Of a stretch of DNA of 64,000 bases, positions 34,374 to 47,619 are shown one piece after another (position 1 is the first letter of the stretch; each line of letters starts with the position of its first letter). Below the pieces are notes generated by a model. It did no database searches. It was not told where the DNA came from and saw only the letters and a list, made by a program, of their open reading frames with translations. The translations under genes and the position numbers were made by a program. The DNA lies in assembly GCF_020882245.1 (NCBI RefSeq), contig NC_083597.1:70038152-70102151 (forward strand), read 5' to 3'. Source of the stretch: Rhopalosiphum padi. Taxonomy: Eukaryota > Arthropoda > Insecta > Hemiptera > Aphididae.

Positions 34374-35181
34374 CAGCTAACATCACAAAATGTGTTTTGC
34401 TGAACGAACATTTTTTATGATATACGTTAGTAAGACAGAGATATCATAGCGGGTGGTATTATACAAAAATGTCCGAGGAAAAAATGTCCACGGTAAAAAT
34501 GTCCGAAATCAAGAATGTCTGAGGTGAAAATGTCCGAAAGCAAGAATGTCCTAGGTGAAAATGACCAAAACCAAGAATGTCCATGGTAAAATTTAGTTAA
34601 AATTGGGCAAAGAGATATGGACAACCTCCGGCAAAAAAAAGAAAAATGTATATTAATATGCAAAAAAAATTTGCAAAAAATTTGCGAAGAGTAGAATAAT
34701 AAAGAAAGAAGTATAGAAAACTTTTTAAAATGTATATCGTTGACATTCATAAATTTTAATTAGGCAATAATCTGGGGTTTTTTTTGGACATTTTTATAAT
34801 CAATTTTTTTATTTATTTTTATATTCATTAACGAAAGAATTATTAATTATTAACTATTATTTGGACATTTTTATAATCAATTTTTTTATTTATATTTTAT
34901 ATTCAAATGAAAGAATTATTAATAATTTTTTAAATATTATAATCAATGTTGTATAAATACACTTTTCATATCTGACTACCGCAATTATGAAATAATTGTT
35001 TATTTTTTTTTTTAAATATTATTATAATCAATGTTGTAAGTATTTTTAACGAGGTCTTTTACTTAGTTTATTTTGGACAATTTTACCATGGACATTTTTG
35101 GTTTTGGACAATTTTACCGTGGACATTATTGGTTTCGGACATTTCTACCTAGATTCATAGCGGGTATAGCGTACTCTTTAC
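34374..35181. mobile_element. Half copy of the TTAA palindromic MITE, split by a later insertion
   Basis: 34374-34454 (GCTAACATCACAAAATG to CATAGCGGG) and 35155-35181 (TCATAGCGGGTATAGCGT) together match the right arm of the 26258-26684 element. The break is filled by the fold-back element at 34455-35154. The left arm is missing. Confidence 0.7.
34455..35154. mobile_element. Fold-back element with AATGTCC arrays (Mutator-like candidate)
   Basis: The left array (34466-34592) repeats a unit of about 30 bases built from AAAATGTCCGAAA, CAAGAATGTCC and TGGT. The right array (35068-35146) carries the same units inverted. TCATAGCGGGT is present on both sides (34444-34454 and 35155-35165), giving a 9-11-bp target duplication. 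Arrays of short units inside long inverted ends plus a duplication of about 9 bp suit Mutator-like fold-back elements; this is inference, as no transposase is present. Confidence 0.65.
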
Positions 35182-37071
35182 ATATTTAGTTATAATTCTT
35201 ATTATATATTGTAATATTTAAAATAAAGTTATATATTTTTACAAAAATAAAAAATTCTTTATTTCGCTTTAATTTGTCAATTTGTCATGCTTTAATTATT
35301 ATTATTAAAATCTAGATTTAACATTTTAACAACATATAATATTATACATTGCAAAAAAAAAAATCTACAAAAATGAATACAATTGGACATTGGTACAATG
35401 GTTATAAAAATTGTCTTCTAGTTTGCTGATTGGTAAAATCTTCAATAATATCTTATATAAATTTAATTATTCTCTTGTGATTATAATGCAATCAGTGTTT
35501 CTTCTTTCATTGTTGATATATATATACACGTATGCACATGTATGAATGCGTAATTTTACGAGCTATAAAATGTATCATGAGTCATGGTTCGAAATAATGC
35601 ATATATTTTACAAAAAATGCAAATACATGAATTATCCTTATACTACGCGGGTTAAAGTAGCAACCCTAGCTTAAGCAGCGCCACCTATAGCCTTTAAATC
35701 GGGCGATTCATTTCGAGACATTATCAGAAGCGGAGTCTCCTTATTCTAGTCTTCATGACGCCATCAAATTATGGATGTATCGCCTGTATCATAGTACAAA
35801 TTCTTTTCAAAAAAAAATATTTATTGATATAATATTACACCGGGCTACAGCGGTGCCCGGCCTCCCCCTTAAATACGGACCCGCCGCTAATGTGGATATA
35901 GTTATTAAACGATTATAATTTTAAGTTAATTTTCCATGTAAATATGCAATTAAATCATTTAAAGCTATAAAATAAAACGAAATAATAGTATATTGCATGT
36001 TGTATACTTGTATTATCTACAAGTAAACAATTAAAAGTTGATTTTGTATTTATATACCTATGACTGATCAGTGTTATTTTTATACCTAAAAAAAAAATAC
36101 AAGTAACTAAAAATGTAATTTTTTTTTATCACAAGTTTTTATGTTTTAGTAACTATAAACTTTGTAATTTTTTTTTTTATGACAAATGTTTATACATTGT
36201 TAAAAATATATAAAATGTTGATCTAAGAATATAATAAAAACTAGTATGGATGACAAATAAGACAAATTAGGAAAACAAAATATATTTTTAATTTATAAAT
36301 ATATAAAAATAAAATCAAACGTTTGTTCAATTAGAACCAATGAGAACATGAGATGACATAAATGTCACATCTTAACAATTAACAATTTAATTTTTAATAA
36401 TCTTAAATTTACAAAAATATAACTCTTCTAAAAAATAAAAATAATAGTAAATACATATTATAAAGGCAGGACACATTAATTAATGGTTGATATTATTTTT
36501 CATTATCTTCATTTAAAGTAATATTTGTTAAAATAAATTTGGTTTATATTATTTGATTTTTAGTTAGTATCAAAACATTAGATTTTTAATAATTTGTTGA
36601 AGAATAAAATACTTGTGCCAATATACAAAATATCTTTAAATTGTGTACTGTTTTTATAAGTGAAACTTAAAACATGTGTAAGTCACAATTTTTTTTGGAA
36701 AATATCATTTAATAATGCTGTTCAGATGTAACACCTTGTTGATTTCCAATGTATTGAACAATAGTTTCACCTAAATTATAATAAATATCACACATTATTT
36801 ATTATGGTCAATAAATAATATTTTAGTCAAAGTTATTTATACAGAGTATACCATAAAGATCATGTTTTAATTTTAGTATAATTTATAAGTGAAATTGTCA
36901 GATATTTATGATATACGCTATAATAAAGATTGTCAGAAAAAAAATCTTTGTAGTTCAACTAGTACACTTAACTCATTTTTCAAGTATAAATATTTTCCCT
37001 TTTATAAATGATAATAATTTCTAAAGAATGTATGCTGTGTAGTAGAATGTTAACATAATGACGGATTTTAA

Positions 37072-37220
37072 GAGGATGTCACCTGGCTTAATATCTTTAC
37101 TACAAACACACAACAAAGTAAATATACACTCAATAGAATCAATTTTATGTTGTGAGTGCTTTAATATTGAATTGACATATTATCAACTTTAAAAGTAAGT
37201 TTTCAACAATATTTTAATTT
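37072..37220. mobile_element. Left-arm fragment of the TTAA palindromic MITE
   Basis: TTAA (37068-37071) is followed by GAGGATGTCAC and then, further in, GCTTTAATATT and TTATCAACTTTAAAAGTAAG, which line up with the left arm of the 26258 element. It is diverged and lacks the right arm. Confidence 0.45.
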
Positions 37221-37427
37221 TCAAAAGAGTAATGAGTATGTAAGACATTGTAAAATAAAATTCTAATACCTAATTCTTTTAATATTAAAAATTAAAATAT
37301 TGTAAAAACCAACATATTATAATTAGGAATGTTTTTATTTTTAAATTTGAATATTAATTTATAGATTTATACCGAATTTATCTTGTATACAATTTCTATA
37401 ATATTCAATTGTTTAAAGATTTTTTTT

Positions 37428-39864
37428 CTAGAAATTAGATAATAAAATATAACCAAGTTGTCGGATAAGTGTCAAAGTTTCTTGATGCCTTCGTTCTTCT
37501 GCACGCTCTTGGTTTGCTGCAATTTTTAATAGCGTCCTTTCTTTTTGGTTGGCAATCTCCCTCAGAGTCCTTGTCAACACTGTATCCTGACTAGTATCAG
37601 GCTCTTTGGATAATAGTTTAGGAACTATCTTTGGCTGCTTAACAACCTTTCTTAATGTTTTTCCATCATAAATGTGAGTGTTAAATTCAGATTCATACAA
37701 ATCTGTGGATAAAATATAAATTAGTAGAAACGTAATTTACATAATACTAGTGATTAACTTACCATCAACAAAATGTGTATCACAGTTTGAATTATCACTG
37801 TTATTTAAATTATCTTCTATAACTATATTGTTTATGGACATATCATTGTTTAATCTATTCTGTTTACATTTTTTTCTTCTAAATATGGTTTTATATCTTA
37901 AACATATATTTTAATTTAGTTTAATTTAAAGCACTATTATTTTTAACTTAAATGATAAAAATTGCATAAGATATACCTATTTAGACATTGCTCAGCAGTT
38001 CTTGTGATATTTAGTATATTATTAATGGTATCTGCTATATACTCAAACATTTTTAATTTAGTCCTGAATGTTCTTTCCAGTCCAACTTTAGAAATGTTCT
38101 TTCTGTACAATTCCATTAGAAGCTTAGTATCATCAACACCCCATTCATTCAAAGATTTCATAGTGCATTGACCTAAAATCAATAATTAACTTAATGATTT
38201 TTATAAACATTTACAGTCAGAAGATTTATATTTCTTGAAAGTTGACAATCATGACTAGTAAAAACAAAAGATATAATTCTCGAATGTAGTATGTAACCAT
38301 TAGTTCCAGAGTTTTGTCCATTATAATCATGATCTGCTGACACTGAAGCTGATACATCATTTTGAGATCTTTCTTCTTCATTTAATTTCTTTTCGACATT
38401 TGACACAGACTTTTGTAATATTGAACATCCAACTTTTCGTTGATTTACTACCGTTTTATATCTAAAACCAATCCAGTTCATCTCACAAAACACAAAACAA
38501 CTTTACAGTTAAAAAAATAAAGAAAATAATAAAATATACCTATTTTCACATTGATGAGCACTTCTGGTGATGTTTAATTTAGTAGATATTGTTTGTGCTA
38601 TACATTTGAACATTTCTCGTTTACTTTTAAATTTTTTCATCGGTCCTACTTGAGTAACATTTCGTCTAAACATATCCAAAAGAATCTTTGTTTCATATTG
38701 ACTCCATTCTCGACAATTTCTTTTTCCTTTATAAAAACAAATAGTTATTTTTTATATTTCTAACCCAATTTCTTAAATTGAAACAAAAACTACAAATTTT
38801 TAGTAGCTTAGAATATGTATAACATAATTATATTATAATAATTTAGGAGTTAATAACAATATTTTAATATATTTTAATTAATTAAGCCAACTAAATTTTA
38901 AATTAATGAAAAAATGCAATTCACTTGGCACCACAGATTAGGCACATATAAAGGTTATGTGGATTCATCCACCTATTAAAATTTCAGGATGTCATGTGCA
39001 AGTAAAAAAATAAATGCAATACTGATTATTATAATTTTTTTTTTGTACATGCTTGATATACTGTATTAATTTCTTGTTCTGTAACAAAAGTATTTAATTT
39101 ACTATGAAGAGTAAAATACTCTTCAAAGACCAAATATTTTAAAGTACAATAAATTAACCAAAATCAAAGAAAAACTTAAAATTTTTATTTTATTACATCT
39201 AGAATATGTTTCAATTTAATGATAATAATTATATTCACCACTTCTGTTTTTCATCTCAAGGGATAACCATATCACTGTGGTTGGAAACATTTTTTCCTGA
39301 CTTTCTGATTTTCCCTTACGAGACATCAAAGGATGTCATTAAAAATCATTTGTCTATGCTAAATAATACTAATTAGCATCAACCTTGTTATTACATTACA
39401 ATTTGTTGAAGGCTACAATTGAATTGTTAATTTTTTGTTAATGAATTATATCTGTATTATTTCATAACCCATGCAACCCAAACATTAATATTATTTTATT
39501 TTTCAATTTTTAACAATGTTTTTTAGAAACTCAAATTAATTAAACACACTAAAATATCATATGCAATGTTGATTAGGTAATAACATTGATTATAGAATAT
39601 AATATTCTAAATGGTAATAATAATTTAATAAAATTACGAGATTCTTCAAGAATATCAGCTTCAAGTTGTGGCGGTTCATCTTGAATAATATTATTGTCAT
39701 ATGTTTCAAATGGTTCTTCAATGACAAATATATCTTTAGAATCTGAAAATTAAAAAAATGTACTAACTATTTTGGTTTATAAATTAGAATATATAATTTA
39801 TTTATTTACCAATTTCAGTGTCTCGTTTAACTAGATTTCCATTGCACACGTAATACGTCTCCAT
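37428..39864 (-). CDS. Protein with two tandem Myb/SANT-like (trihelix) DNA-binding domains
   Basis: Seven exons on the minus strand join in phase to 371 aa: 39864-39810, 39742-39638, 38726-38540, 38461-38298, 38172-37977, 37896-37763 and 37702-37428 (stop). All junctions are GT..AG. The N terminus is acidic (EEPFETYDNN). Domain 1 (exon 3) reads CREWSQYETKILLDMFRRN, then KFKSKREMFKCIAQTI, ITRSAHQCENRYKT. Domain 2 (exon 5) reads NEWGVDDTKLLMELYRKN, then TFRTKLKMFEYIADTI, ITRTAEQCLNRYKT. In both, the junction after NR enters the next exon as YKT, so exons 3-4 and 5-6 are a duplicated pair. The C terminus is a charged helix (REIANQKERTLLKIAANQ) ending in a leucine-rich segment, as in trihelix-type regulators where it mediates oligomerisation. 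A nuclear DNA-binding role is inferred from family. Confidence 0.8.
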
Positions 39865-40358
39865 AATGAGGATTCATAAACCTGAAAACTGAACGAATAT
39901 TAACATGCCCAACAATAGCCGTTTAAATAAAAAATTAGAAATTTCAACAAAATTTAAAATTTTCTTCAGTGTTATCAATCAAATGAACACTGAAGACTGA
40001 ACTCAATTATATTCTCGTTATCACAAAATAAATTCTGTAGCGTTATCCTCGTCGAACATGACGTATGTTATCGCGTATTATACTTAAATTTCAGTGATTA
40101 TGTACAACTCGTCTTAACACCAGCTCCTAAAAAGTATTAGTATTTGAGGTTATATTTGAAAAACGTTGCGTTTTCTTATCAGCGGTTTCGATATCCTTGT
40201 AAAAATTATTTCCATTAATCTCATTTTTCCTAAAAAATTGTTTTATTCGGTGTTTTTTTTTTTTTGTTTAATTTTTCTTTCATCCTTTTTGTTTTTCCGT
40301 CCTAAATTCCTTTCCTAAATTTTTTACACTAAACTTAGTTTACAACATTTCATCCATC
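39865..40358. promoter_or_regulatory. Shared divergent promoter region
   Basis: 494 bases separate the start codons of the trihelix gene (minus) and the RRM gene (plus), so both promoters and leaders must lie here. The segment is less AT-rich around 40030-40200. The part next to the RRM gene is pyrimidine-rich (40250-40320). I cannot place a TATA box or initiator with confidence. Confidence 0.5.
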
Positions 40359-40672
40359 ATGAGTAAATTGCTGTTTATTCGAAATATTCGTGGCCTAGAC
40401 GAGCCTTCTCTTAGACAGATTATTAACAGTAAGAATTTGCCTTGTGGTACTATAATGTTTAAGTCTGGTGGAGCATGTGCAACGGTTGACTTTATGGAAC
40501 CGTCCACTGCCGAATATGCTCTGACACAGCTCAACGGTTAGTATTTTGAATGAGTAAAAAACAAATTTGGTAAAACTTTCTTTTAAATAATTACAGGTAT
40601 GCCGCTTCAAGATCAAACCCTAGCTGTGGAACCTTACAATGGATTGCATAGTCAAATGGTGAAAAAAGCAAG
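40359..40672 (+). CDS. RRM-type RNA-binding protein, first two exons
   Basis: ATG at 40359. Exon 1 is 40359-40536 and exon 2 is 40597-40672; both end at good GT donors, and the joined frame is open. The protein begins MSKLLFIRNIRGLDEPSLRQI (RNP2-like LLFIRNI at residues 4-10), then ACATVDFMEPSTAEYALTQL (RNP1-like strand and helix), then GMPLQDQTLAVEPYNG, a complete beta-alpha-beta-beta-alpha-beta RRM of about 75 residues. The last visible residues are MVKKA plus a split codon (AG). The gene must continue downstream, but I could not find an in-phase third exon in the remaining 23 kb. A degenerate RNP1 aromatic set (no Phe-x-Phe) is notable. I cannot name the orthologue. Confidence 0.6.
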
Positions 40673-41177
40673 GTAAGTTATAGTTTTATTAAATATATTA
40701 GGCGTGGTCATCATCAATGATAAATACCTATTTTTATAACTAAGATGATAATGATATCTGTATAATAACCAATTGATATATTAAGCACCCTTTTATTCAA
40801 CTATATATTATATAATAATATAAATTTTATTAACTACTGTTGATTTATTCATTTTTTTTTTTTTAATTTATATATTTTGTAACAATTATTTAACTACCTA
40901 CTTAATTATACAGCATATTTAGTGTATTCTGTTAGTACAATTTAAGCACTCTGAAAGCAAAATCTTTTATTAAATCTTAATAGTTATACCATAAAGATGT
41001 TTTTTTTTTTTTTTTTGTTAATGCATATTAAATCTGATCTTATATAAAGTAATTTAACTTAAATAAAAGCTTTATGCCAGCATTTTAAATTGTATAATAA
41101 TCAAAAATATCCATTCATCTCATTTGTATATATTACATTTATTGGAGTACTATATAAATATTACACAGATTATGCAG

Positions 41178-41396
41178 TATAGGCGTGTCTATGGTGGCAG
41201 CTTAGGGTGTCTGTGCTGCCCCTGCAATTTTTGAAAGGTGCCAGTTAACCAAGTTTTAAATCTAGTGGCTTACAACTTTTATTCAGAAAAAACCCCATAC
41301 CAATTTAAGGGAGGAATGGGGCATTTTTTGATTCATTTAGGTGGCGCCAGTCATTAAATAGGCTGCCACTGTGGATGAAGTCTAGTCATGCCTATG
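41178..41396. mobile_element. MITE with 8-bp target duplication
   Basis: The left end TATAGGCGTGTCTA and the right end TAGTCATGCCTATG are imperfect inverse repeats. Flanks TTATGCAG (41170-41177) and TTATGCAC (41397-41404) differ at one position. The 219-bp interior contains GGTGGCAGC and its partner GGCTGCCAC. This fits a hAT-type nonautonomous element. Confidence 0.7.
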
Positions 41397-44300
41397 TTAT
41401 GCACTACATTCAAAGTAGTTTGGTTGGAATCACAAAATAATTTCAGATGGAAGTATAATTAGTGACTACTCTACTTATAATAAGTAGTAATATTTTGTTA
41501 TATTACATTGTTTTAGCTTAAATTAATATTTTATAATCAATTAAATATTATTAAATCTTGAACATTGATATAAAAAAGAAATTGATTTAAACTTCAAATT
41601 CTTAACATTAAACATTATTGTGTGTAATGCTTGATATTTGATGATGCTATAGTAAATTTAACTAATCATAAAACTGAAAGTTAAAAAAATTAGAATTACT
41701 ATTCAAATTGTGAATTCAGTATGCCCTTTAATAAAATTTGAGACTTCAATTATTTTTTTTATACAATACAATTGGTGAACTGATATGTTATAATGTTTAT
41801 ATAATAGTTACACATTAATTTGCAAATTTATTTTTATGCTGATATTAAGATATTCAATTTTAAAATACCATAATATACTCTGTGTAAAGTTAAAATTTCA
41901 AATTCAAATAGTATTTTCATGCATGAGTAGGTTAATGTATTACAGCAAATCTAAGTATTCAACATTTAATTATTAACTAATTACAATTTTTAATTGATAT
42001 TTAAATATGAATTTTGTAATTAAGTACCACTTAATCAGGCGTTATCAAAACGGGGAGCTTCTGAGAAAATTGCAGTGAGCCATACTGAATTAAGTTGAAA
42101 AAAAATTTTCTTAGTGGTAGACTTAATGCTTAGTTAACATTTATTTACTTTATTTTAAAGTTGAAATATTAAATATAATTAAAAAGATCACATTTATTTA
42201 TAAGTACAATCTTTCTTTAAATTCTAAATGGTCAGTAAGCTTAATGTTTTACCTTTTTTTTTACTAATAAATGTGCTTTCTACATAATTTTTAGTTATAA
42301 AAATTACATATTTTAAACGCAAAATCTAATTTGCGTATTAACCAACACAAGTTATTATTAGATTTTTATTAAAATGATTTATACAAATTAAATTTGTATG
42401 TAGGTATACCTAATGTTCATTTATATAAAATTTATATATTTTATAGTAGATGTAACTAATTACTGTTGAATTTGTTAAGGAAACCAATCAAAATTCATAA
42501 ACTTGATTTTTAAGGGGTTTTAAATAGGCAATTTTAATAGAAAAAATTGTTATTTTATATTTGTTTTCATTTTTTGTTATTGTGTCAATGTGTAATTGTG
42601 TAATTAATATAAAAAAAAACAATTTCACATGGTTGTATTTTGCAGGCTGTAGTCAAAATATTAGAAATAAAATTGTTTATACAACAATAACATAATTAAG
42701 GGAAACAAATTGGAAACTCATTTTGCTGTATAATGGGTGACTAGTATGCCTTGTCATTGAATAGTTCATTGTAATGAATGCATTACATTTGAATTAAATG
42801 GATAAATTCATTGTATACAATAAATAATTCAAAGCTAAGATCCATCAGCCTGTATTTTTTCTAAAGATATTTTATTTATGTTTTTATTAATTATATTGCA
42901 ATAATATTTTAAAAATATGATCATGTTAATTATTAATATCAATATACAAAATGGGTAAATGGGTCCCATGTATAATATTTTTTGAACTATAACAAAATAA
43001 CTAAAATTATTATTTTTTGCCAAAATATAGATTAAATTACACCTTTGAGCCTATAAAAAAAGATGCGGATATACTTTTAAAATATTCAAGCCACTACAAA
43101 AATAAGTTATTAAGAATATTGTTCAAGATTTTGACCAAGACTAAACATTTTTATGATAAAAAAATAATAGATAATTTTAAATGTATAAATAGTTTAAAAT
43201 TATTCTTTATAATTATAAAATTTCAATATAGAAAATAATATTTTAGGAGATTATTGAATGTTTAATATTTTTGAATTGCAACTAATTAATCAAGGTTGTT
43301 GTCTAAAAAGAACCGTCTATAGTTCTAAATTGTCAAGATATTTTACTGAATATAAAATGGTTTATAAACATAAATAAAACATTTTTTAAGATTTATTAAT
43401 AGTTCAAAAAGTATCTAAATATTTTGAAAATCAAATTTTTTTTTTATTACTTAAACCAAGTATATTTACAATCTGTAATACTATTATATACAATATTTAT
43501 ATTTGGTAGCTTAACTGTATAAACAGTGTGGCTTACCAGTGCAGAAACCTTCAGACTTGGGGGGGGGGAGTTTTTTTAAAACATAGGTCAGTATTCAAGC
43601 AATCTCGACACCAGTGTTTTTTTAATTGACGTGGGATCTAAGATGAATTCACTGGGTAAGTTAGATACATGTGGATGAAAATCAAACTTAAATGTTAATT
43701 AAAGTATTTTGAAAAAATGAGTTACAAAGTACATTTGTTTTTGAATCATTATAAAATTGTTTTCACTATTCTTAAGAAGAGTTAGAGGATTTTTTTACTT
43801 TTAATCAGCTTAAGTACAGCAAGGTCTAATTTTTTTACCAGAAATCACCCTATATGTTCAAAATTTTTTTTTAATTACTAATTAATTGTTATTTACTAAA
43901 AAATAAGGTATGAACGATAAAATGAAATACCAATACATTTATTGAAGCTGCAAGAATCTAAAATCAGGGATTTTGCTTTGAGGGAAATTAATTTTCAAGT
44001 GACCTCGCCTTGCATACTATATTATGCCATTTTATATAATGAAGGATGTGTTAAATTTTCTTATACTAAAATTATTATTTTTAACATCTTATTTTGTTAA
44101 AATTTTAACTTCAAATTGACACATTCAATTATGTCTATCTATTTTTTTCGATATTTTTAAATTGCTAAAAGAACCACGTTTAGGTAACTTTGTTAATTAA
44201 AATGTTAATCTTTTTGAATTTTTGACCAAAAAATACATAATCTGAAAAAATACTAAAAAACTAATGCTAGACACTTATAAAAATGTGCATAGTTTTTGGT

Positions 44301-46455
44301 GATAATTTTAAGTTGATGGTTATTTCTTTGATTCTTTCTGAATTAGGCGATAAATAGAAAATCGATTTTGTCGAAAACCTCTGTTACGTATATTGTACTT
44401 CCGCGCGTATTACTGTCGTTTTTTATGAATTTTCACCATTATTTAGTAAAAAATTGGATTTTTCAGCTTATGACCTTCTAAAGTAATACCTTAATTAGAT
44501 TTCTTAAATAAACTATTCATAATTTAAAAGACTGAAGTATTGTTACTGCTCTATAAAACTACAGTGTCACTAGATGAAAATAATTAAATAAATAATATTG
44601 TCTGTATGTTTTAACTAAGTAATTTTTTTTTTCGATAACATAAATAGAAACAATTAATTCTATGTGTATATATTACCTGTAAATAAATAATATTTATTTT
44701 TTTTATAAAATATAAATGTGTTATACGACTGCTGTGTGTCATACGCCGGACACTAGGTTTATATCGTTTTGCCACCGTTTCATTTAATCACCGTACTATT
44801 TCGCTGCCTGGTGTTAATTATTTTTGTCAGTTATTTTCATATTATTTTATATGATGATTATTATTATTCAGTTATCGATTATTGACTTATGTTCAACGTC
44901 TAGGTATAATAGTATGTCACGGTGACCTACCTATAATCAATGTTATATTATCTACATCTTAGAATAAAATATAAATGCGATTATTTATAACGATAATAAT
45001 TATAATTATTATTTTAATAGTTAAAATATTGTTTTGTTTTGTATGAAGTACTGCAAACACGATTAAATTTGGTAATGGCAATACTCATTCAACATTGCTA
45101 ATTTTATGCAAATTTGAATTAATCTGGCTTATGTAATACTCTAATAATAATTAGGAAACATACTTTGGAACCGCTGCTCTAATTGACTTATAATTTAATT
45201 TGAATTGTTTTTATTTATGATTTTGTAATATAGGTAGGTATCTAAATATTTTTTTGAATAAAAACTGTTTTATGTAACTAAATATTATAATATTTTAATT
45301 GAAAAAAAAAGTAGTAAACTGCGGCAAAAAAGGAACTGGTTGTATCATACGCCTATCTTTTTTTTTATCGGCACGTTACCTGTGTCCATGGCGATGCCAT
45401 AGATCTTATATAGGCGGAGTATTCAAATGTATCTGCGGCCGTGAATCAAGTTTTAATTTATTTTCATTATCTATATATATTCTATATATTTATTCCGAAT
45501 TAAATTTATCAAATAAGTTTGTTAAAATAACATAATGGCTACATTTATATTTTATATATTATTATATAATCTATGAATACATCGTTTTTACTTATTATTT
45601 ACATACAAATAGGTATGCATAATAGGTATTCCTAACTTTATTTGAAAACGTTATAAAAAAAAAATTAACCACTGGTTTGATGGAAGTATTAAATAGGTAG
45701 GGTACAAAAAAGTCACAAAATGAAAATGCTTTTAAATTCCTTTTTGTGTATAATAAGATTAATGTAAATTGGATTGTTAAAATTATAAATTATTGGAAAC
45801 CTTTGTATTCCAGTAATATTTAAAAATAACTACAAAATGATGTTAAAACTGGTATAATAAAATTATTTTTAAAAATATAAAAAGGATAGTTGTCGTATAA
45901 CAGTATAAGCATACAACGATTTACTATGCTAATTTTCAGTAATTCCTATATTAACACACTATAGTAGATAGTACAGTTCATAATATATATTCACTATAAT
46001 ACTATTGTACATTTGAGTTTCGTGTGCTTTGGTTTATACTTAATAATATATAAATTATATTTACAAATCTAAAATTTGGATATAAGTGTCAGTGATAAAA
46101 GATAATATTTGTTCATAATCTTCATTTTAGGAATTAAAAATTGTTTTAAATATAGGTTATTAAAAACTTTTCTATAAATTGGAAATAAATAAATAATTAA
46201 AACACATTGGTAAAAACGATGAAAACGCTCATTATATTCCGACTCCACAATAGCATACCAAAATCTCCAAATTCATCTTAATAATATTTCAAAATGGTCC
46301 TCCAAGGGGAAAATCAAAATAAATTCTTTCAAGCCTTCCAAAATACTTAACGTCTGCATCATAGCTAGTACGTCTCAAACACACAAATCCCTTAGTATAT
46401 TATAACTTAGACAGTTATTAGAGTAAATTATATCAGATAACTCCTCCACGTAATT

Positions 46456-46479
46456 AAAAAAAAAAAAAAAAAAAAAAAA
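46456..46479 (+). repeat. Poly-A tract
   Basis: 24 A residues in a row. The preceding roughly 270 bases are less AT-rich than their surroundings and could be a 3'-truncated retroposed sequence, but I recognise no reading frame. Confidence 0.8.
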
Positions 46480-47234
46480 TATATTTACTATATTATTATT
46501 TGTTTAAATAATAAACAATATATTGTTTCTACATTATTGAGATTGACAATAATTTAATTTAATGTGGATTTTTTTTTTGTTTAATTATCGTCATTAAAGT
46601 TCATGTAAAATTGTACATGATAATTAATATCCTTAAATGTTGACAAAACATTTCGAGTGTAGCGTTGATTAAAATAAAGATATTATATATTTTATTAATA
46701 GTATCAATCTAATTAGTAACAGTATGCATATTGACATAGTGTATTTTATAATATATTGTAAAATATAATATAATATACCTATAGCTGGGTCGTCATCTAA
46801 GGGTGTATTTTTTTCTCACATCTCCGTATTGAGAAATAGGCAAACGTGTATATAAATGATATTATACTTATACGTGCGTATTATCTATATATACCTATAA
46901 AAAAACGTGAAATATATATAAACACCTAGGCCATTCGATGTATACCTATTTGTGATGTGTGTTAAATTATTCCGAATGAAGTAATAACCACGTCGATGAA
47001 GAAATTCCGGTGCTGGTATTGTTTCCACGTATAGGTGTAATATCGGTGTCCGAGTAGTTATTTCACATTTTACATGTAATTATATTACATACTAAATATT
47101 TTATAATAGGTTCGCAATGTTGTAATTTTTAAATAAGTATATATTGTATATATATTATAATAATATACATATAGGTACGCGTGTATCATTTTATTTCATA
47201 TACACATGCACTAACTGCATTATTGTATTGGTGA

Positions 47235-47605
47235 AGCACGGAAGGGTCGACGCCGGCGCATCATATTTCTGTCTGTTGTGTTGCCAAACGTGACAATGGA
47301 ATTCAGTGTGTGTGCTTGTGTTCGTGTATACGTATATGTGTGGCGGGGGTCGCGTATTTGTGTGAGACGGATGTGCGAGGGGGTGAGTCGTGTGCTTTGT
47401 GGAGGGATGAAGAGGAGGGGTTGGGCGTCAGCAACCCTTCGGCGGACGGTGCGCGCGTTTAATCCCCGCGCGACTCAATCCGCATCTGCCGCCGTCGCCA
47501 TCTTGTTTCTACACCCCAATCGGACGCGCGCACGCACATACCGGTCGCGGACACACGACGACGGGGAAAAAAATTGGAAATAATAATAATAAAATTACAC
47601 GTCGT
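47235..47605 (+). promoter_or_regulatory. CpG-rich island, possible promoter or noncoding first exon
   Basis: Sharp rise in G+C and CpG (GTCGACGCCGGCGC, GCGCGCGTTTAATCCCCGCG, CGGACGCGCGCACGCAC) within very AT-rich DNA. It contains GTCGCCATCTTG near 47492, which matches a YY1/Pho-type site (core GCCATCTT). The ORF of about 100 codons across it has no domain features and reflects composition. In this window the other clear islands sit at gene starts, which is the basis for the call. Confidence 0.4.
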
Positions 47606-47619
47606 TTTTCACCCTCCGT

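Larger units (their letters stand above)
40673..47230. other. Long AT-rich stretch, probably intron of the RRM gene
   Basis: Several candidate acceptors (near 42644, 43548, 44467 and 46131) were tested for an in-frame phase-2 exon; all run into early stops or lack a donor. Contents recognised are a MITE at 41178, a poly-G run near 43560 and a poly-A tract at 46456. The rest is unassigned AT-rich DNA. Confidence 0.45.

Noticed and set aside
35630..35780. Less AT-rich block with GCGCCACC and GCGGAGTCTCC strings
   Set aside because: Looks like a repeat fragment, but I could find neither ends nor a second copy in the window.
47278..47583. 101-codon ORF in a CpG island
   Set aside because: Cys/Val/Arg-rich start followed by an Arg-rich tail with no family resemblance; explained by base composition.
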